A stretch of DNA of 64,000 nt from Arthrobacter jinronghuae (GCF_025244825.1 NZ_CP104263.1:1550001-1614000), one strand, 5' to 3'; positions 43,852-55,031 are shown, counted from the first letter of the stretch. A program made the numbers and translations. The notes: generated by a model from the letters alone, not told the origin.

Positions 43852-45092
43852 TACTTCGTGGCCTCCGTGGAATCGGTGTTGTATTCGGGGTGGTTCGGGT
43901 TTTCCCAGATCACGGTCGCGCCCATGCCCAGGCCGATGCACATGGTCGTCATGCCGTAACGCACACTCGGGTCTTCCTCGAACTGGCGGGCCAGCTGGTT
44001 CATCAGGCGCACGCCCGAGGAGGCCAGCGGGTGGCCGACGGCGATGGCGCCGCCGTAGCGGTTCACGCGGGGATCGTCGTCGGCGATGCCGAAGTGGTCC
44101 AGGAAGGCCAGCACCTGGATGGCGAAGGCCTCGTTGATCTCGAACAGGCCGATGTCCTCGATGGACAGGCCGGTCTGCTCCAGCACCTTTTCGGTGGCGG
44201 GAACCGGACCGTAGCCCATGACCTCGGGCTCGACGCCGGCGAAGGCGTAGCCGACCAGGCGCATCTTGACGCCCAAGCCGAGTTCCTCGGCAGCTTCCGC
44301 GGAGGCCAGCAGGGCGGTGGTGGCGCCGTCGTTCAGGCCGGCGGCGTTGCCGGCGGTGACCCGGCCGTGGGCACGGAACGGGGTGCGCAGGGCGGCGAGG
44401 TCTTCCACGGTGGTGCCCGGGCGCGGCGGTTCGTCCACGGTGTTCAGGGTCCAGCCGGTGCCGGGCTTCTTCGTGGCTACGGGAACCAGGTCCGGCTGGA
44501 TGGAGTTGCCGGCGTAGGCCTTGGCAAGCTTCTCCTGGCTGGCGGCGGCGTACGCGTCGGTGCGGTCCTTGGTGATGTGCGGGAAGCGGTCATGCAGGTT
44601 CTCCGCAGTGTTGCCCATGTTCAGGGCGGCGGGGTCCACCAGCCGCTCGGTCATGAAGCGCGGGTTCGGATCGGCGTCCTTACCCATCGGGTGGTTGCCC
44701 ATGTGCTCCACGCCGCCGGCAATGACGACGTCGTAGGCGCCGAAGCCGATGCCGGACGCGGTGGTGGTCACGGCCGTCATGGCGCCGGCGCACATGCGGT
44801 CAATGGCGAAGCCCGGGACGGTGCGCGGCAGGCCGGCCAGGAGCGCGGCGGTGCGCCCGATGGTCATGCCTTGGTCACCGGACTGGGTGGTGGCTGCAAT
44901 GGCAACTTCGTCAATGCGTTCCGGAGGAAGGGAGGGGTTGCGGCGCATCAGTTCGCGGATGCACTTGACCACCAGGTCATCAGCCCGCATGCCGGCGTAG
45001 ATACCTTTTTCGCCTGCTTTGCCGAACGGGGTCCGCACTCCGTCAACGAAAACTACGTCCCTGATCTGCCGTGATCGGCTTTGTGGGCTCAC
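43851..45092 (-). CDS. fadA: Acetyl-CoA C-acyltransferase (thiolase), beta subunit
   Basis: A 413-residue thiolase that releases acetyl-CoA in the last step of beta-oxidation. The nucleophilic Cys is in IDRMCAGAMTAV (near 102), with the acid-base motifs FEINEAFAIQVLAF (near 325), VGHPLASSGVR (near 365) and the second Cys in TTMCIGLGMG (near 394). I chose the GTG at 45092, seven bases after AGAGGAG; longer forms have no binding site. First gene of the fadA-fadB operon, under a perfect 30-bp palindrome that overlaps its promoter. Confidence 0.92.
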   Translation of the reverse strand: MSPQSRSRQIRDVVFVDGVRTPFGKAGEKGIYAGMRADDLVVKCIRELMRRNPSLPPERIDEVAIAATTQSGDQGMTIGRTAALLAGLPRTVPGFAIDRMCAGAMTAVTTTASGIGFGAYDVVIAGGVEHMGNHPMGKDADPNPRFMTERLVDPAALNMGNTAENLHDRFPHITKDRTDAYAAASQEKLAKAYAGNSIQPDLVPVATKKPGTGWTLNTVDEPPRPGTTVEDLAALRTPFRAHGRVTAGNAAGLNDGATTALLASAEAAEELGLGVKMRLVGYAFAGVEPEVMGYGPVPATEKVLEQTGLSIEDIGLFEINEAFAIQVLAFLDHFGIADDDPRVNRYGGAIAVGHPLASSGVRLMNQLARQFEEDPSVRYGMTTMCIGLGMGATVIWENPNHPEYNTDSTEATK

Positions 45093-45133
45093 GTACTTAC
45101 TCCTCTTTGAGATATGAAACGGAACAACGTCCG

Positions 45134-45163
45134 AGCCTATGTTACTCATGAGTAACATAGGCT
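45134..45163. promoter_or_regulatory. Perfect 30-bp palindrome over the fadA promoter
   Basis: Positions 45134-45163 read the same on both strands, with core TGTTACTCATGAGTAACA. On the minus strand TTGCAG (45167-45162) and TAACAT (45144-45139), 17 bases apart, form a promoter that the palindrome fully covers. This is the form of an operator for a TetR- or GntR-type fatty-acid regulator. No such gene is adjacent, so the regulator acts from elsewhere. Confidence 0.85.
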
Positions 45164-45323
45164 GCAAGGATGCTGACGGACAGCCGTGGACTGATCCGTT
45201 ATGGCGTGGATCACGCCGGTCCCGAATCGACCCTACCCACATACCGCCGTTCGACAAACCCGTGGTCCGTGCCGGAATCCTGCGCACCGGGCAGTAACGG
45301 AATAGGCTGGGCGGGAAGCAGGG

Positions 45324-45722
45324 CTATGCGCGTCCGGCAGCCTGGCCCGGGGTGCCCCTGCGACGTGAGGCCAAGACCTGGGCAACTGCTGATCCGGCCG
45401 CTGATGCGACCCAGAGGATGAGTGCCGAAAGGATCCAGTTGCCAATCCCGGTGTTGCTGACTCCAGCCGGGATGGTACTGGCTATAACCAACGCCAACAG
45501 GGCAGTGGCAAGCCCCGTCCCGCCGAGGAAAGCGGGTGCGTAGCGTTTTGCCGCCCAGTTGGTCAGCGGCGTCATAACGGCCTGGGCGAGCACAACAACC
45601 AGTACCGTCGCGACGAATCCGGGCCACTGGACGCGGAAACCGGGCACCCACCACATACTCAGCAGAAGGGCTGCGCTTGCCGCAAGTATCTGCAGCAGGC
45701 ACGTGATCAGCAGGTTTTTCAT
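45324..45722 (-). CDS. Phage-holin-IV-like membrane protein
   Basis: A 132-residue protein with four hydrophobic helices (LLITCLLQILAASAALLLS, FVATVLVVVLAQAVM, GLATALLALVIASTI and WILSALILWVASAAG), the layout of the mycobacterial 4-TM holin superfamily IV group. These are widespread in actinobacterial chromosomes without phage and their role is unknown. It lies ten bases after the SHOCT gene and is probably cotranscribed. No lysin or phage genes are near, so a lysis role is not supported. Confidence 0.75.
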   Translation of the reverse strand: MKNLLITCLLQILAASAALLLSMWWVPGFRVQWPGFVATVLVVVLAQAVMTPLTNWAAKRYAPAFLGGTGLATALLALVIASTIPAGVSNTGIGNWILSALILWVASAAGSAVAQVLASRRRGTPGQAAGRA

Positions 45723-45732
45723 CAGGCCAGGG

Positions 45733-46113
45733 TCAGGCGGAAAGCGCCATGGACTTCAGCCGGTCAAACTCGGACTCGGTGATGCTCCCGTCGGCAAGGA
45801 GGCTGCGCGCGGACTCAATCTGCTGGGCGGGGGAAGCTGTTGCGGCGATCCGCCGTACATAGCTGTCGGTTGCCTCCGCCTCCTCCCGGGCGCGGGCCTC
45901 ACTCCGCGCAGCCATGCCTCCGCCCCGGGCGACGATGTACACCAGCGCCGTAATAAAGGGGGCGACGAACAGAAAGAAAATCCAGGCCGCCTTGGCGAAA
46001 CCGCCTAGTTCCCGGTCACGGAACAGATCCGCCAGGATCTGGAACAGCAGGATTAGATAGGCCACGAAAAAGAACGCCACAATGATGCTCCACATGGATT
46101 CCCAGAAGCTCAT
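45733..46113 (-). CDS. SHOCT / PLDc_N domain membrane protein
   Basis: A 126-residue protein. Two helices make up the PLDc_N-like part (SIIVAFFFVAYLILLFQILA and AAWIFFLFVAPFITALVYIV), then a charged linker (ARSEARAREEAEAT) and a C-terminal SHOCT motif (IESARSLLADGSITESEFDRLK), a short oligomerisation or targeting helix pair. Function unknown; such proteins often respond to envelope stress. It heads a two-gene unit with the holin-like gene and is divergent from the esterase gene. Confidence 0.85.
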   Translation of the reverse strand: MSFWESMWSIIVAFFFVAYLILLFQILADLFRDRELGGFAKAAWIFFLFVAPFITALVYIVARGGGMAARSEARAREEAEATDSYVRRIAATASPAQQIESARSLLADGSITESEFDRLKSMALSA

Positions 46114-46274
46114 GTCAATCTCCTTTGATTATTCCCCCGGGTGCGTGGCGGGCCCGCCGTACGTGGCCATGTGCCCGTCGAAGAGCAATAGTGGAGTCCG
46201 CTGGTGTCCTCATTTTCCTCCCGGCGGACACCGGTTGGAAGATGTCCCGCTAACCGCGCTGGTAGGTTGGGCGC

Positions 46275-47207
46275 ATGGAGTCCATAGCTGATCCAGCGTT
46301 GGCTGCCTGGCTGGATGGGATACGTACCGGCGAAAGGGTGGAGCCCTCACTCGAAACCATCCTTTTGTTGAGGAAGGACCGCGCCCGGCCTCCTGGCCCG
46401 GAGCTTGCCAGCGTCACCGACGTCTCCCTCCCCGGAAGGCCTGCGCTGCGGGCCCGGCTGTACCGCTCTGGTGCCGGAATCCAGCCGCTGACGGTGTTTG
46501 TGCACGGCGGCGGGTTCGTGTTCGGCGGGCTCGAGTCACACGACAGGCTCTGCCGCCGCCTCGCACTGTTGGCCAACACTGCGGTACTGGCGGTGGACTA
46601 CCGGCTCGCCCCCGAGCATGCCGCGCCGGCGGCGGTGGATGACATTGTGCGTGCCCTGGCGTGGGTTGCGGACCGTCCGGCGGAACTGGGGTCCTTCCGT
46701 CCCGGCGTCGGGCTGGCCGGTGACAGCGCTGGCGGACTGATTGCTTTCCTGGCCGCAGACAGGCTGGCCGGTACCGGGTTGCAGCCTCAAGTGCTCCTGC
46801 TGGCCTATCCCAACGCCGACCTGGCACTGGGCCTTCCCAGCGTCGGCGAAAAGGATGAGGGGTGGGGCCTGTCGGTGCGGGATCTGACATTTTTCATTTC
46901 ACAGTGGGTACCGTCGGCGTCCCCGGAGATGTATGCCGAGTACAGTCCGTTGGCTGTCGCCGCTGCCAGCGGACGGCGCCCGACGTCCGTGCGGACTCTG
47001 CTCGCTACTGCAGAACATGATCCGCTGCGGGATGAGGGGCAGCTGCTGGCTGAAACTCTGGTGCGCGGTGGAGCCGGCGTCGACTATGTGGCTCACCCCG
47101 GTTTGGTGCATGGCTTCCTGACTCTGGACACAGTGTCGCCGGCCGCCCGGCAGGCGGGCGATGCCCTGCTGCGGCGTTACGGGACGGCGCTGCGGCGCGG
47201 TCAGTGA
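46275..47207 (+). CDS. Alpha/beta hydrolase (hormone-sensitive lipase-type esterase)
   Basis: A 310-residue esterase. The oxyanion motif HGGGFVFGG (near 76-84), nucleophile GDSAGG (near 152), acidic residue in LLATAEHDPLRDEG (near 248) and His in HPGLVHGFL (near 277) form the HSL (Abhydrolase_3) signature. There is no signal peptide, so it acts in the cytosol on short-chain esters of unknown kind. Single-gene unit, divergent from SHOCT. Confidence 0.9.
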   Translation: MESIADPALAAWLDGIRTGERVEPSLETILLLRKDRARPPGPELASVTDVSLPGRPALRARLYRSGAGIQPLTVFVHGGGFVFGGLESHDRLCRRLALLANTAVLAVDYRLAPEHAAPAAVDDIVRALAWVADRPAELGSFRPGVGLAGDSAGGLIAFLAADRLAGTGLQPQVLLLAYPNADLALGLPSVGEKDEGWGLSVRDLTFFISQWVPSASPEMYAEYSPLAVAAASGRRPTSVRTLLATAEHDPLRDEGQLLAETLVRGGAGVDYVAHPGLVHGFLTLDTVSPAARQAGDALLRRYGTALRRGQ

Positions 47208-47304
47208 CGCCAGGCGGTAATCCGGCCGCGTCCGGCAGCTCACGCTCTAGGCGGAAAGCATGCTGATCATTTAGTCCCGGGGGCAGGGGCTCGGTAACCT
47301 GTTG

Positions 47305-49833
<2,529 letters not shown>

Positions 49834-49851
49834 GCCGGCCCGTGCCGGGCA

Positions 49852-49898
49852 GCACCACGCCTTAGGCCCGTGTAGAACGCGGACCTAAGGCGCGGTGC
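49852..49898. terminator. Hairpin between convergent UvrA-like and zinc-finger genes
   Basis: GCACC-A-CGCCTTAGG (49852-49866) pairs with CCTAAGGCG-C-GGTGC (49884-49898), 14 pairs with one internal mismatch and a 17-base loop. The right arm covers the last codons of the minus-strand gene. The position between converging genes suggests termination. Confidence 0.6.
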
Positions 49899-50280
49899 GG
49901 AAACGCTCCCATGCGGATTGGCGCGACATCCCCAGCGACGCGCCGATGACGGCCCAGCTGATGTTCCTGTCCCGGGCCGCTGTCACCCAGCGTCGAAGAT
50001 GCTCCTCCACTTGGTCCCGTGCCTGCGCCACCCGGGGGAGCCGTTCCAGTAACTCGTCATTGCTCAGCGCCTCCCAGGGAGTGGCAGGAAGCGGATCGGG
50101 ATCCGCCGGGCGGGGGGCTTCCAGCAGTTTCAGGGCCCCTTCCGCGCATTCCCGGCAGATGGCGGCAGTGGGGGCCGCCGCCAATACTCCGGTTTCCTGC
50201 CGCGGCCGCAGACAGAACGAACACATGAAGGGCTCGTTTCCCCGGTGATCACGGTCCGTGCCGCTCAGCTCAGAAGGCAT
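49885..50280 (-). CDS. ClpX-type zinc-finger protein with C-terminal HTH
   Basis: A 131-residue protein. The N-terminal part holds a four-Cys finger like that of ClpX (CSFCLRPRQE at 20-29 and ICRECAEGAL near 40-50). A linker with SNDELLERLPRVAQARDQVEEHLRRWV follows, and the C-terminus has a helix-turn-helix, ISWAVIGASLGMSRQSAWERF (near 106-126). No AAA+ ATPase is present, so it is not ClpX. The domain pair suggests a small DNA-binding regulator. It is divergent from the MFS gene, and the gap has paired palindromes that it might bind. Confidence 0.8.
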   Translation of the reverse strand: MPSELSGTDRDHRGNEPFMCSFCLRPRQETGVLAAAPTAAICRECAEGALKLLEAPRPADPDPLPATPWEALSNDELLERLPRVAQARDQVEEHLRRWVTAARDRNISWAVIGASLGMSRQSAWERFRTAP

Positions 50281-50323
50281 GGCCCCAGTCTAGCCAGCCA
50301 TCGATCGAGCCCGCCCTCTTGTG

Positions 50324-50365
50324 CTGTCAGGTAACCCCTGACAGGATGTCAGGCATTACCTGACA
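50324..50365 (+). promoter_or_regulatory. Paired palindromic operators upstream of the MFS gene
   Basis: Two dyads of one design: CTGTCAGG-TAACC-CCTGACAG (50324-50344) and TGTCAGG-CATTA-CCTGACA (50347-50365), with centres 22 bp (two helix turns) apart. The candidate promoter TTGTGC (50319-50324) and CAGGAT (50342-50347), 17 bases apart, is filled by the first dyad. The second dyad ends 18 bp before the MFS GTG. This is a classic dual repressor site. Confidence 0.85.
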
Positions 50366-50382
50366 GCATCGAGGGGGGCCGC

Positions 50383-51627
50383 GTGGCAACTGCACAACTT
50401 CCGGAACCGGCGACGGTCCGGATCCGGGGCGGACGTTCTTTCCGTTTCCTCGCGTCCACCGCTGCGGCGGAGGGGTTCGCTGACGCCCTGACCCGCACGG
50501 TCCTGCCCATCCTCGCCGTTGCGGTGCTGGGACTGGGACCGGGCTTCGTGGGTATTCTCAACGCCACCGGAATTGCAGCCTTCCTGCTGCTGGGCGTGAG
50601 CGCCGGAGTGATCGTGGACCGCATCGGCAAACCACTGCTTGCGATGGGTGCGGCTTCCCTGCTGCGGTGCGGTGTCCTGCTGTTCCTCGCCGGCGGTGTC
50701 TGGCAGGGGTGGCTCTCCGGAACCGGGCTGTTCGCCGCGGCCGTGTTGATCGGCATTTCGGACCTCCTCTTCACCACCGCCCATTCCACCGTTGTGCCGG
50801 TGGTGTCCGGACCGCAGGGAATGAAGCGGGCCTACTCCCGGCTGGCCATGGTCAACCAGACGACGACGGCCGGCGGCGCTGCTGCCGCGGGCACCGTTCT
50901 GGGCCTGCTGGGGATGCCGGTGCTGCTCCTCACCGGTGCTGCCGCCTACGCCTCGTCCTGGCTGCTTCAACACGGAATCCGGTTGCCTGCGGCTGCACCG
51001 GTTCCCGGGCGCCCTGCACGTGGGCGGGCCCGCCGCGGATTCGCCACGCTGCGCTGCACCCCGGCGCTGCGGGCATTGACCCTGTCCGCCTGCCTGACGA
51101 ATGCCGGCGCCATGGTCGGCAACACCGTCCTGCCGGTCTATCTGCTGCGCGACCTGGCCGTTGCGCCGTCGGCCTTTGCGGCACTGGGTGTTCTGTCCGC
51201 TTTCGGAGCAGTTTCCGGTGCTGCGGCCGCGCCGTACCTCAGCGGCCGGATGGGGCTCAGAGCGCTCAGGGCCGGTGCCGCCCTGGTGTCGGTGCCCGCG
51301 GTCCTGCTGGCAGTCTTCTGTTCGGTCCTTCCCGGGCCGGATCTGGTGTGGCTGGCCGGTTCGACCCTGGTCTGGGGCTTCCTGGTGGCCCTGTCCGGCG
51401 TCGCGGGGGCGGAAGTGCTGCCCCGGACGGTCCCGCAGAATGAGCTGGCTACGGTGGGTGCTGCGCAACGGACGCTGACCCTCGGCGTGATGCCCGTGGC
51501 TGCACTGCTTGCGGGGATGGCGGCAGCTGCAGCGGGCACCGGGCCGGTGCTCTGGCTGTGGGCACTGCTGGCCGGGCTGGCCGCGCTCCCGGTCGCGTTT
51601 GCGAAGTCGCTGGCGCAGTTCCGTTGA
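50383..51627 (+). CDS. Major facilitator superfamily transporter (DHA-like exporter)
   Basis: A 414-residue protein with about twelve hydrophobic helices and the MFS loop GVIVDRIGKPLLAMGAAS (near 74-91, between helices 2 and 3). It resembles drug or metabolite efflux permeases of the MFS_1/MFS_3 group; the substrate cannot be inferred. The GTG start follows GAGGGGGG. It is controlled by the two operators upstream and stands divergent from the zinc-finger/HTH gene. The neighbouring UvrA-like drug-resistance type protein makes a detoxification theme possible but unproven. Confidence 0.87.
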   Translation: MATAQLPEPATVRIRGGRSFRFLASTAAAEGFADALTRTVLPILAVAVLGLGPGFVGILNATGIAAFLLLGVSAGVIVDRIGKPLLAMGAASLLRCGVLLFLAGGVWQGWLSGTGLFAAAVLIGISDLLFTTAHSTVVPVVSGPQGMKRAYSRLAMVNQTTTAGGAAAAGTVLGLLGMPVLLLTGAAAYASSWLLQHGIRLPAAAPVPGRPARGRARRGFATLRCTPALRALTLSACLTNAGAMVGNTVLPVYLLRDLAVAPSAFAALGVLSAFGAVSGAAAAPYLSGRMGLRALRAGAALVSVPAVLLAVFCSVLPGPDLVWLAGSTLVWGFLVALSGVAGAEVLPRTVPQNELATVGAAQRTLTLGVMPVAALLAGMAAAAAGTGPVLWLWALLAGLAALPVAFAKSLAQFR

Positions 51628-51683
51628 ACCTGGCTCCCTGGCCAAATAAACGGCGCGCGAGGGTTCAGGACGCAGGCAAGCGA

Positions 51684-53654
51684 TCAATCTGCCCGGAATG
51701 TCCGCTCCCAGGCCTCCATCGAGGTGATGCCCGGGAGCGCCTCGCGGTAAGCGGCACGCAACGACTCCCACTCGGCCAGGAGCCTTGCCTTCAATGCCGC
51801 CGTTTCGGCCAGCATCTTCCGGACTTGACGGGGATCCCGTTGGTAGCGGGCGGCTCCGGTACCTTCCGCGTTGGTGACCACCGCTTCGTCGAGCCTGGAC
51901 AGGGTCCACCATTTGCTGTCTTGATGGGATACGGCAGCCACCATCCGCCGGCTCACCGGCTGCGCCGTGTGTTTAAGTGCCGCTTTGAGAGTCCATGCCC
52001 CCCATCGGGGCGCGTCACCGGACCGCCTGCCCAGCGGCTTGGAGAGTCCCTTGCCGGTGTGTCCCGACGGAAGGGCACCAGGTTCGTGGTCGAGCACGGC
52101 ATCGGAATAGTCCGCCCGCAGCGCCTGCAGCCGGGGGAGGGTGTTCTTCAGTGCTGCATGCAGTCCGGCGGGTCCCTGCAGGACATCCCGAAGTGCCATG
52201 AGCCGAATCGTTTCGGGGTAGTACTGCATGGAAAACAAGTGCCGGAAGTCGGTGTCGAGGCTTTCCCGCAGGACGCGGCCGCCCTTGGCATACGGTGAGT
52301 GGAGGAGGGCTGCGATCAGGCGGTTCCGCTCATGGAAATATGCCTGCCAGTCCACGGCATCGTCTTTGTCCGCCCAGGAAACGTGCCATACCGCCGCCCC
52401 GGGCAGGGACACCGTGGGGAAGCCGAGCTTGCGGGCCCGCAGCGAGTATTCGGCGTCGTCCCACTTAATGAAGATCGGAAGGGGCAGCCCGGCTTCGTGG
52501 ATGATCCGGACCGGGATCAGGCACATCCACCAGCCGTTGTAATCTGCATCCCAGCGCCGGTGCAGGATCGATGATGAACGCAGTCCGGAGACCGCGAAGT
52601 CATGGGGGCCCAGACCCTTGCCGGGACCCCAGAGGAACCGGTAGGGGTCCACCATCTCCGCGAAGGCATTCAAGACGGACTTGTTGTACATGTCGAACAT
52701 GTGTCCGCCGACGATCGTGGGGATGCGGCAGAGGTCCGCGAAGGCAATGGCTCGCAGGATGCCCTCGGGCTCGAGGACAATGTCGTCGTCGAGGAGGATT
52801 GCGTATATCGAGGTCCCGGATTGCGCCGTTTCGCTCATGACCCGGGCAAAACCGCCCGAGCCGCCCAGGTTGCCCTGATTGATGACCCGCAGCTGCCCGC
52901 CCATCGCCCGGGCCAGGTCCGGGTATCCGGCCTGGTCTTGGACCTTCCTGTCTCCCTGGTCAACCACGATCAGTTCATGGACGGCTTTCCGGACCTCGGG
53001 ATCAGCCTCGATGGCACCTATTGTGTCCAGGCAGTATTCGGCACGGTTGAAAGTGGTGATCCCCAACGTTGCCTTGCCCGCAGGAACGTCCGACGCCGCG
53101 CACCACCTCGCCGAGGCAAGTTCCATGCCGTTGCCCCCGGCCACTAGATCGAACCAGCACCAGCCGCCGTCACCGAACGCGGTAAGCGGAATCTCGAAGA
53201 CAGAGTGCTGGCTGCCGTGTACCTGCCTGATCTCCAAGCGCCGGGGAGACCCGACGTCGTTGGAGCAGTAGAGCAGGACGAAGCCGGAACCTTCCGTCCG
53301 GACCTGCAGGATAACGGCTTCGACCGTCGTCCACCGCCGCCAGTAACTGGCAGGAAAGGCATTGAAGTAGGAGCCGAAGGACAACCGCTCCCCGGCCCGC
53401 ACACGAACGGACGAGCGGCCCAGGATGTCATCGGGATGGATCCAGCCGACCGGTGCGGTGCGTCCTGCTTGGGCCGAAGCTCCGCCGCCGCCTCCGGTAT
53501 CCGGATCGATGTACAACGACAGGGAAGCAATGTCCCTCGCGTCCGGGAGCACCACGCGCTGCAGTACGCGGAGCCCCCCGCGCTCGTCTCCGCCGGATGG
53601 CGACGGGTCGGCCAAGTCCAGCCCGTCCGGCGCATTCAAAGTGCCGATGTCCAT
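51684..53654 (-). CDS. GlfT2-like galactofuranosyltransferase
   Basis: A 656-residue GT2-family glycosyltransferase that builds galactofuranose polymers from UDP-Galf. An N-terminal beta-sandwich (about 1-190) precedes the GT-A domain. The metal-binding triad is LLDDDIVLEP (near 295), followed by WWMCLIP (near 390), catalytic KWDDAEYSLRARKLG (near 410) and WHVSWADKDDAVDWQ with the conserved His (near 438). In actinobacteria such enzymes make cell-wall galactan or Galf-containing glycans. No glf mutase or export genes lie nearby, so this copy is an orphan. Start ATG at 53654 with GGGGG just upstream. Confidence 0.9.
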   Translation of the reverse strand: MDIGTLNAPDGLDLADPSPSGGDERGGLRVLQRVVLPDARDIASLSLYIDPDTGGGGGASAQAGRTAPVGWIHPDDILGRSSVRVRAGERLSFGSYFNAFPASYWRRWTTVEAVILQVRTEGSGFVLLYCSNDVGSPRRLEIRQVHGSQHSVFEIPLTAFGDGGWCWFDLVAGGNGMELASARWCAASDVPAGKATLGITTFNRAEYCLDTIGAIEADPEVRKAVHELIVVDQGDRKVQDQAGYPDLARAMGGQLRVINQGNLGGSGGFARVMSETAQSGTSIYAILLDDDIVLEPEGILRAIAFADLCRIPTIVGGHMFDMYNKSVLNAFAEMVDPYRFLWGPGKGLGPHDFAVSGLRSSSILHRRWDADYNGWWMCLIPVRIIHEAGLPLPIFIKWDDAEYSLRARKLGFPTVSLPGAAVWHVSWADKDDAVDWQAYFHERNRLIAALLHSPYAKGGRVLRESLDTDFRHLFSMQYYPETIRLMALRDVLQGPAGLHAALKNTLPRLQALRADYSDAVLDHEPGALPSGHTGKGLSKPLGRRSGDAPRWGAWTLKAALKHTAQPVSRRMVAAVSHQDSKWWTLSRLDEAVVTNAEGTGAARYQRDPRQVRKMLAETAALKARLLAEWESLRAAYREALPGITSMEAWERTFRAD

Positions 53655-53668
53655 TCGTTGCCCCCAAA

Positions 53669-53699
53669 CGCTGTGGTGGCGGATCCCGCCACCACAGCG
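53669..53699 (-). other. Perfect 14-bp hairpin in the GlfT2 leader
   Basis: CGCTGTGGTGGCGG (53669-53682) and CCGCCACCACAGCG (53686-53699) form a perfect stem with a three-base loop. On the minus strand it ends 14 bases before the GlfT2 start codon, followed by TTTGGGGGC. It could terminate the upstream PGPGW transcript, or mask and tune the ribosome site. Confidence 0.8.
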
Positions 53700-53794
53700 G
53701 GTCTGCCCCTGTAGTTCCGGGGGGAGAGCATGGCGGACGGAGAAGGCTCGGACAAGAGTAATCTGGCGTGTACGGCTGTTTTCCTGCCGATGGC

Positions 53795-54250
53795 CTACTT
53801 ACGGGATGACCCCGAATGGCGGAAGCGCACATAGCTGTAAACAATCAGGGCCAGGCCGAGGACGCCCGACGCAATCAGGGTTCCGCCTGTGACCCACCCG
53901 CCGGGCAGCCACCAGGAATCCCCCAGCGGCCACCAGTGCGGTACCTGCCGCCAGAGCCCCCAGATCACGCCGGCGGCCATGACTGCCAGCCCGCCGCTGA
54001 CAGCTACGAATATCCGCGGCGTGGTCTGCACCCCCTGTGCGGCCGCACGGAAAGCACGCTCTTTCACCGGATGCAGCCAGCGGTGGGCCCACGCATAACG
54101 CAGGGACAGGACAGCGAGACCGGCAACCACCATGAGCAGCCCCGGTCCGGGGAGCACCAGGGCAGCCACGCCCAGAACCACCAGAGACCATCCGGCCACC
54201 TCAATGCCGGTGCGGCGCAGCCACGCTGGAATCCGTTCGGTTCTGTTCAT
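53795..54250 (-). CDS. PGPGW-family transmembrane protein (TIGR02611-like)
   Basis: A 151-residue protein with a first helix pair containing the diagnostic ALVLPGPGLLMVVAGLAVLS (near residues 29-48), then ARRWLHP-like AHRWLHPVKERAF, and two more helices at about 70-90 and 118-140. This matches the putative PGPGW transmembrane family of actinobacteria, function unknown. Start ATG 54250 (MNRTERIPAWLRR) has AAAGGTGG upstream; a longer frame adds 26 residues without support. Confidence 0.85.
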   Translation of the reverse strand: MNRTERIPAWLRRTGIEVAGWSLVVLGVAALVLPGPGLLMVVAGLAVLSLRYAWAHRWLHPVKERAFRAAAQGVQTTPRIFVAVSGGLAVMAAGVIWGLWRQVPHWWPLGDSWWLPGGWVTGGTLIASGVLGLALIVYSYVRFRHSGSSRK

Positions 54251-54482
54251 TGGGCCACCTTTCCACACCAACCTGCGAGTTGGCCGCGTTGGAAACAGTA
54301 GCCGCTCCCGTTGGCCGGAGGGCGGCACACCGTGGACGCAGAAGTAGCCCTTCGACCCGGACCTGGATCCGGACGGCGCCTACGCCCGGCGTCCGGGTAG
54401 TCCTGCCGGACGGAATCCAGAGTCGACGCGCGGCCGTATGCGCTTTACACAGTGACCGGGAACACGCGAGCTACGCTGAAGT

Positions 54483-55031
54483 GTGCTTAGCGAACCTCTT
54501 CCCGCCCCACAGTTACTGCACGGTATTCAGCTCCGGGTTGCGGATCTGTCCGATGCCGAAGAACTCGCCGCTGCCTATCAGCGGAACCGGAGTTATCTGG
54601 CGCCCTTTGAACCGCTCAGGGAGGACACGTTCTTCACCCCGGCCGGCCAACGTACGGTCCTGAGGTCCAAGCTGGTCCAGCATGCCGCGGGTACGGAGGT
54701 TCTCTGGGTCCTGGTCCATCACGAGCGGATCGTCGGCACCATTACGCTCACTGGGATCGTCGGGGGTTCCTTCCAGTCGGGCAACCTCGGCTACTGGGTC
54801 GACGGCGACTATGCCGGACGGGGGATCGGCACCGCGGCGGTGGAGGCCGTCGTCGAACTTAGCCGAAGCGGGCTGGGGCTGCACCGGGTCCAGGCGGCCA
54901 CCCTGCTGGACAACGCTGCGTCGCAGAAAGTCCTGGCCCGCTCCGGGTTTGAGCGGATCGGCATGGCGCCGGACTACCTCCGAATTGCCGGAGAGTGGCG
55001 GGACCATCTGCTTTTCCAGCGGATTCTTTAG
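54483..55031 (+). CDS. GNAT family N-acetyltransferase (RimJ/RimL-like)
   Basis: A 182-residue acetyltransferase of the ribosomal-protein Ser/Ala acetylase type. Motifs: ADLSDAEELAAAYQRNRSYL near the start, NLGYWVDGDYAGRGIGTAAVEAV (acetyl-CoA loop GRGIGT near 112), HRVQAATLLDNAASQKVLARSGF (near 133-155). The substrate is unknown. GTG start. A second GNAT gene follows nine bases later, so they form a pair. Confidence 0.87.
   Translation: MLSEPLPAPQLLHGIQLRVADLSDAEELAAAYQRNRSYLAPFEPLREDTFFTPAGQRTVLRSKLVQHAAGTEVLWVLVHHERIVGTITLTGIVGGSFQSGNLGYWVDGDYAGRGIGTAAVEAVVELSRSGLGLHRVQAATLLDNAASQKVLARSGFERIGMAPDYLRIAGEWRDHLLFQRIL

Noticed and set aside
43890..45074. A 394-codon plus-strand frame opposite the thiolase gene.
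   Set aside because: Shadow frame. The thiolase has its catalytic residues in place and a better start.
45324..45722. Holin-like gene as evidence for a prophage.
   Set aside because: The family is common in actinobacterial chromosomes; no integrase, lysin, capsid or tail genes are present and no att-like repeats flank it.
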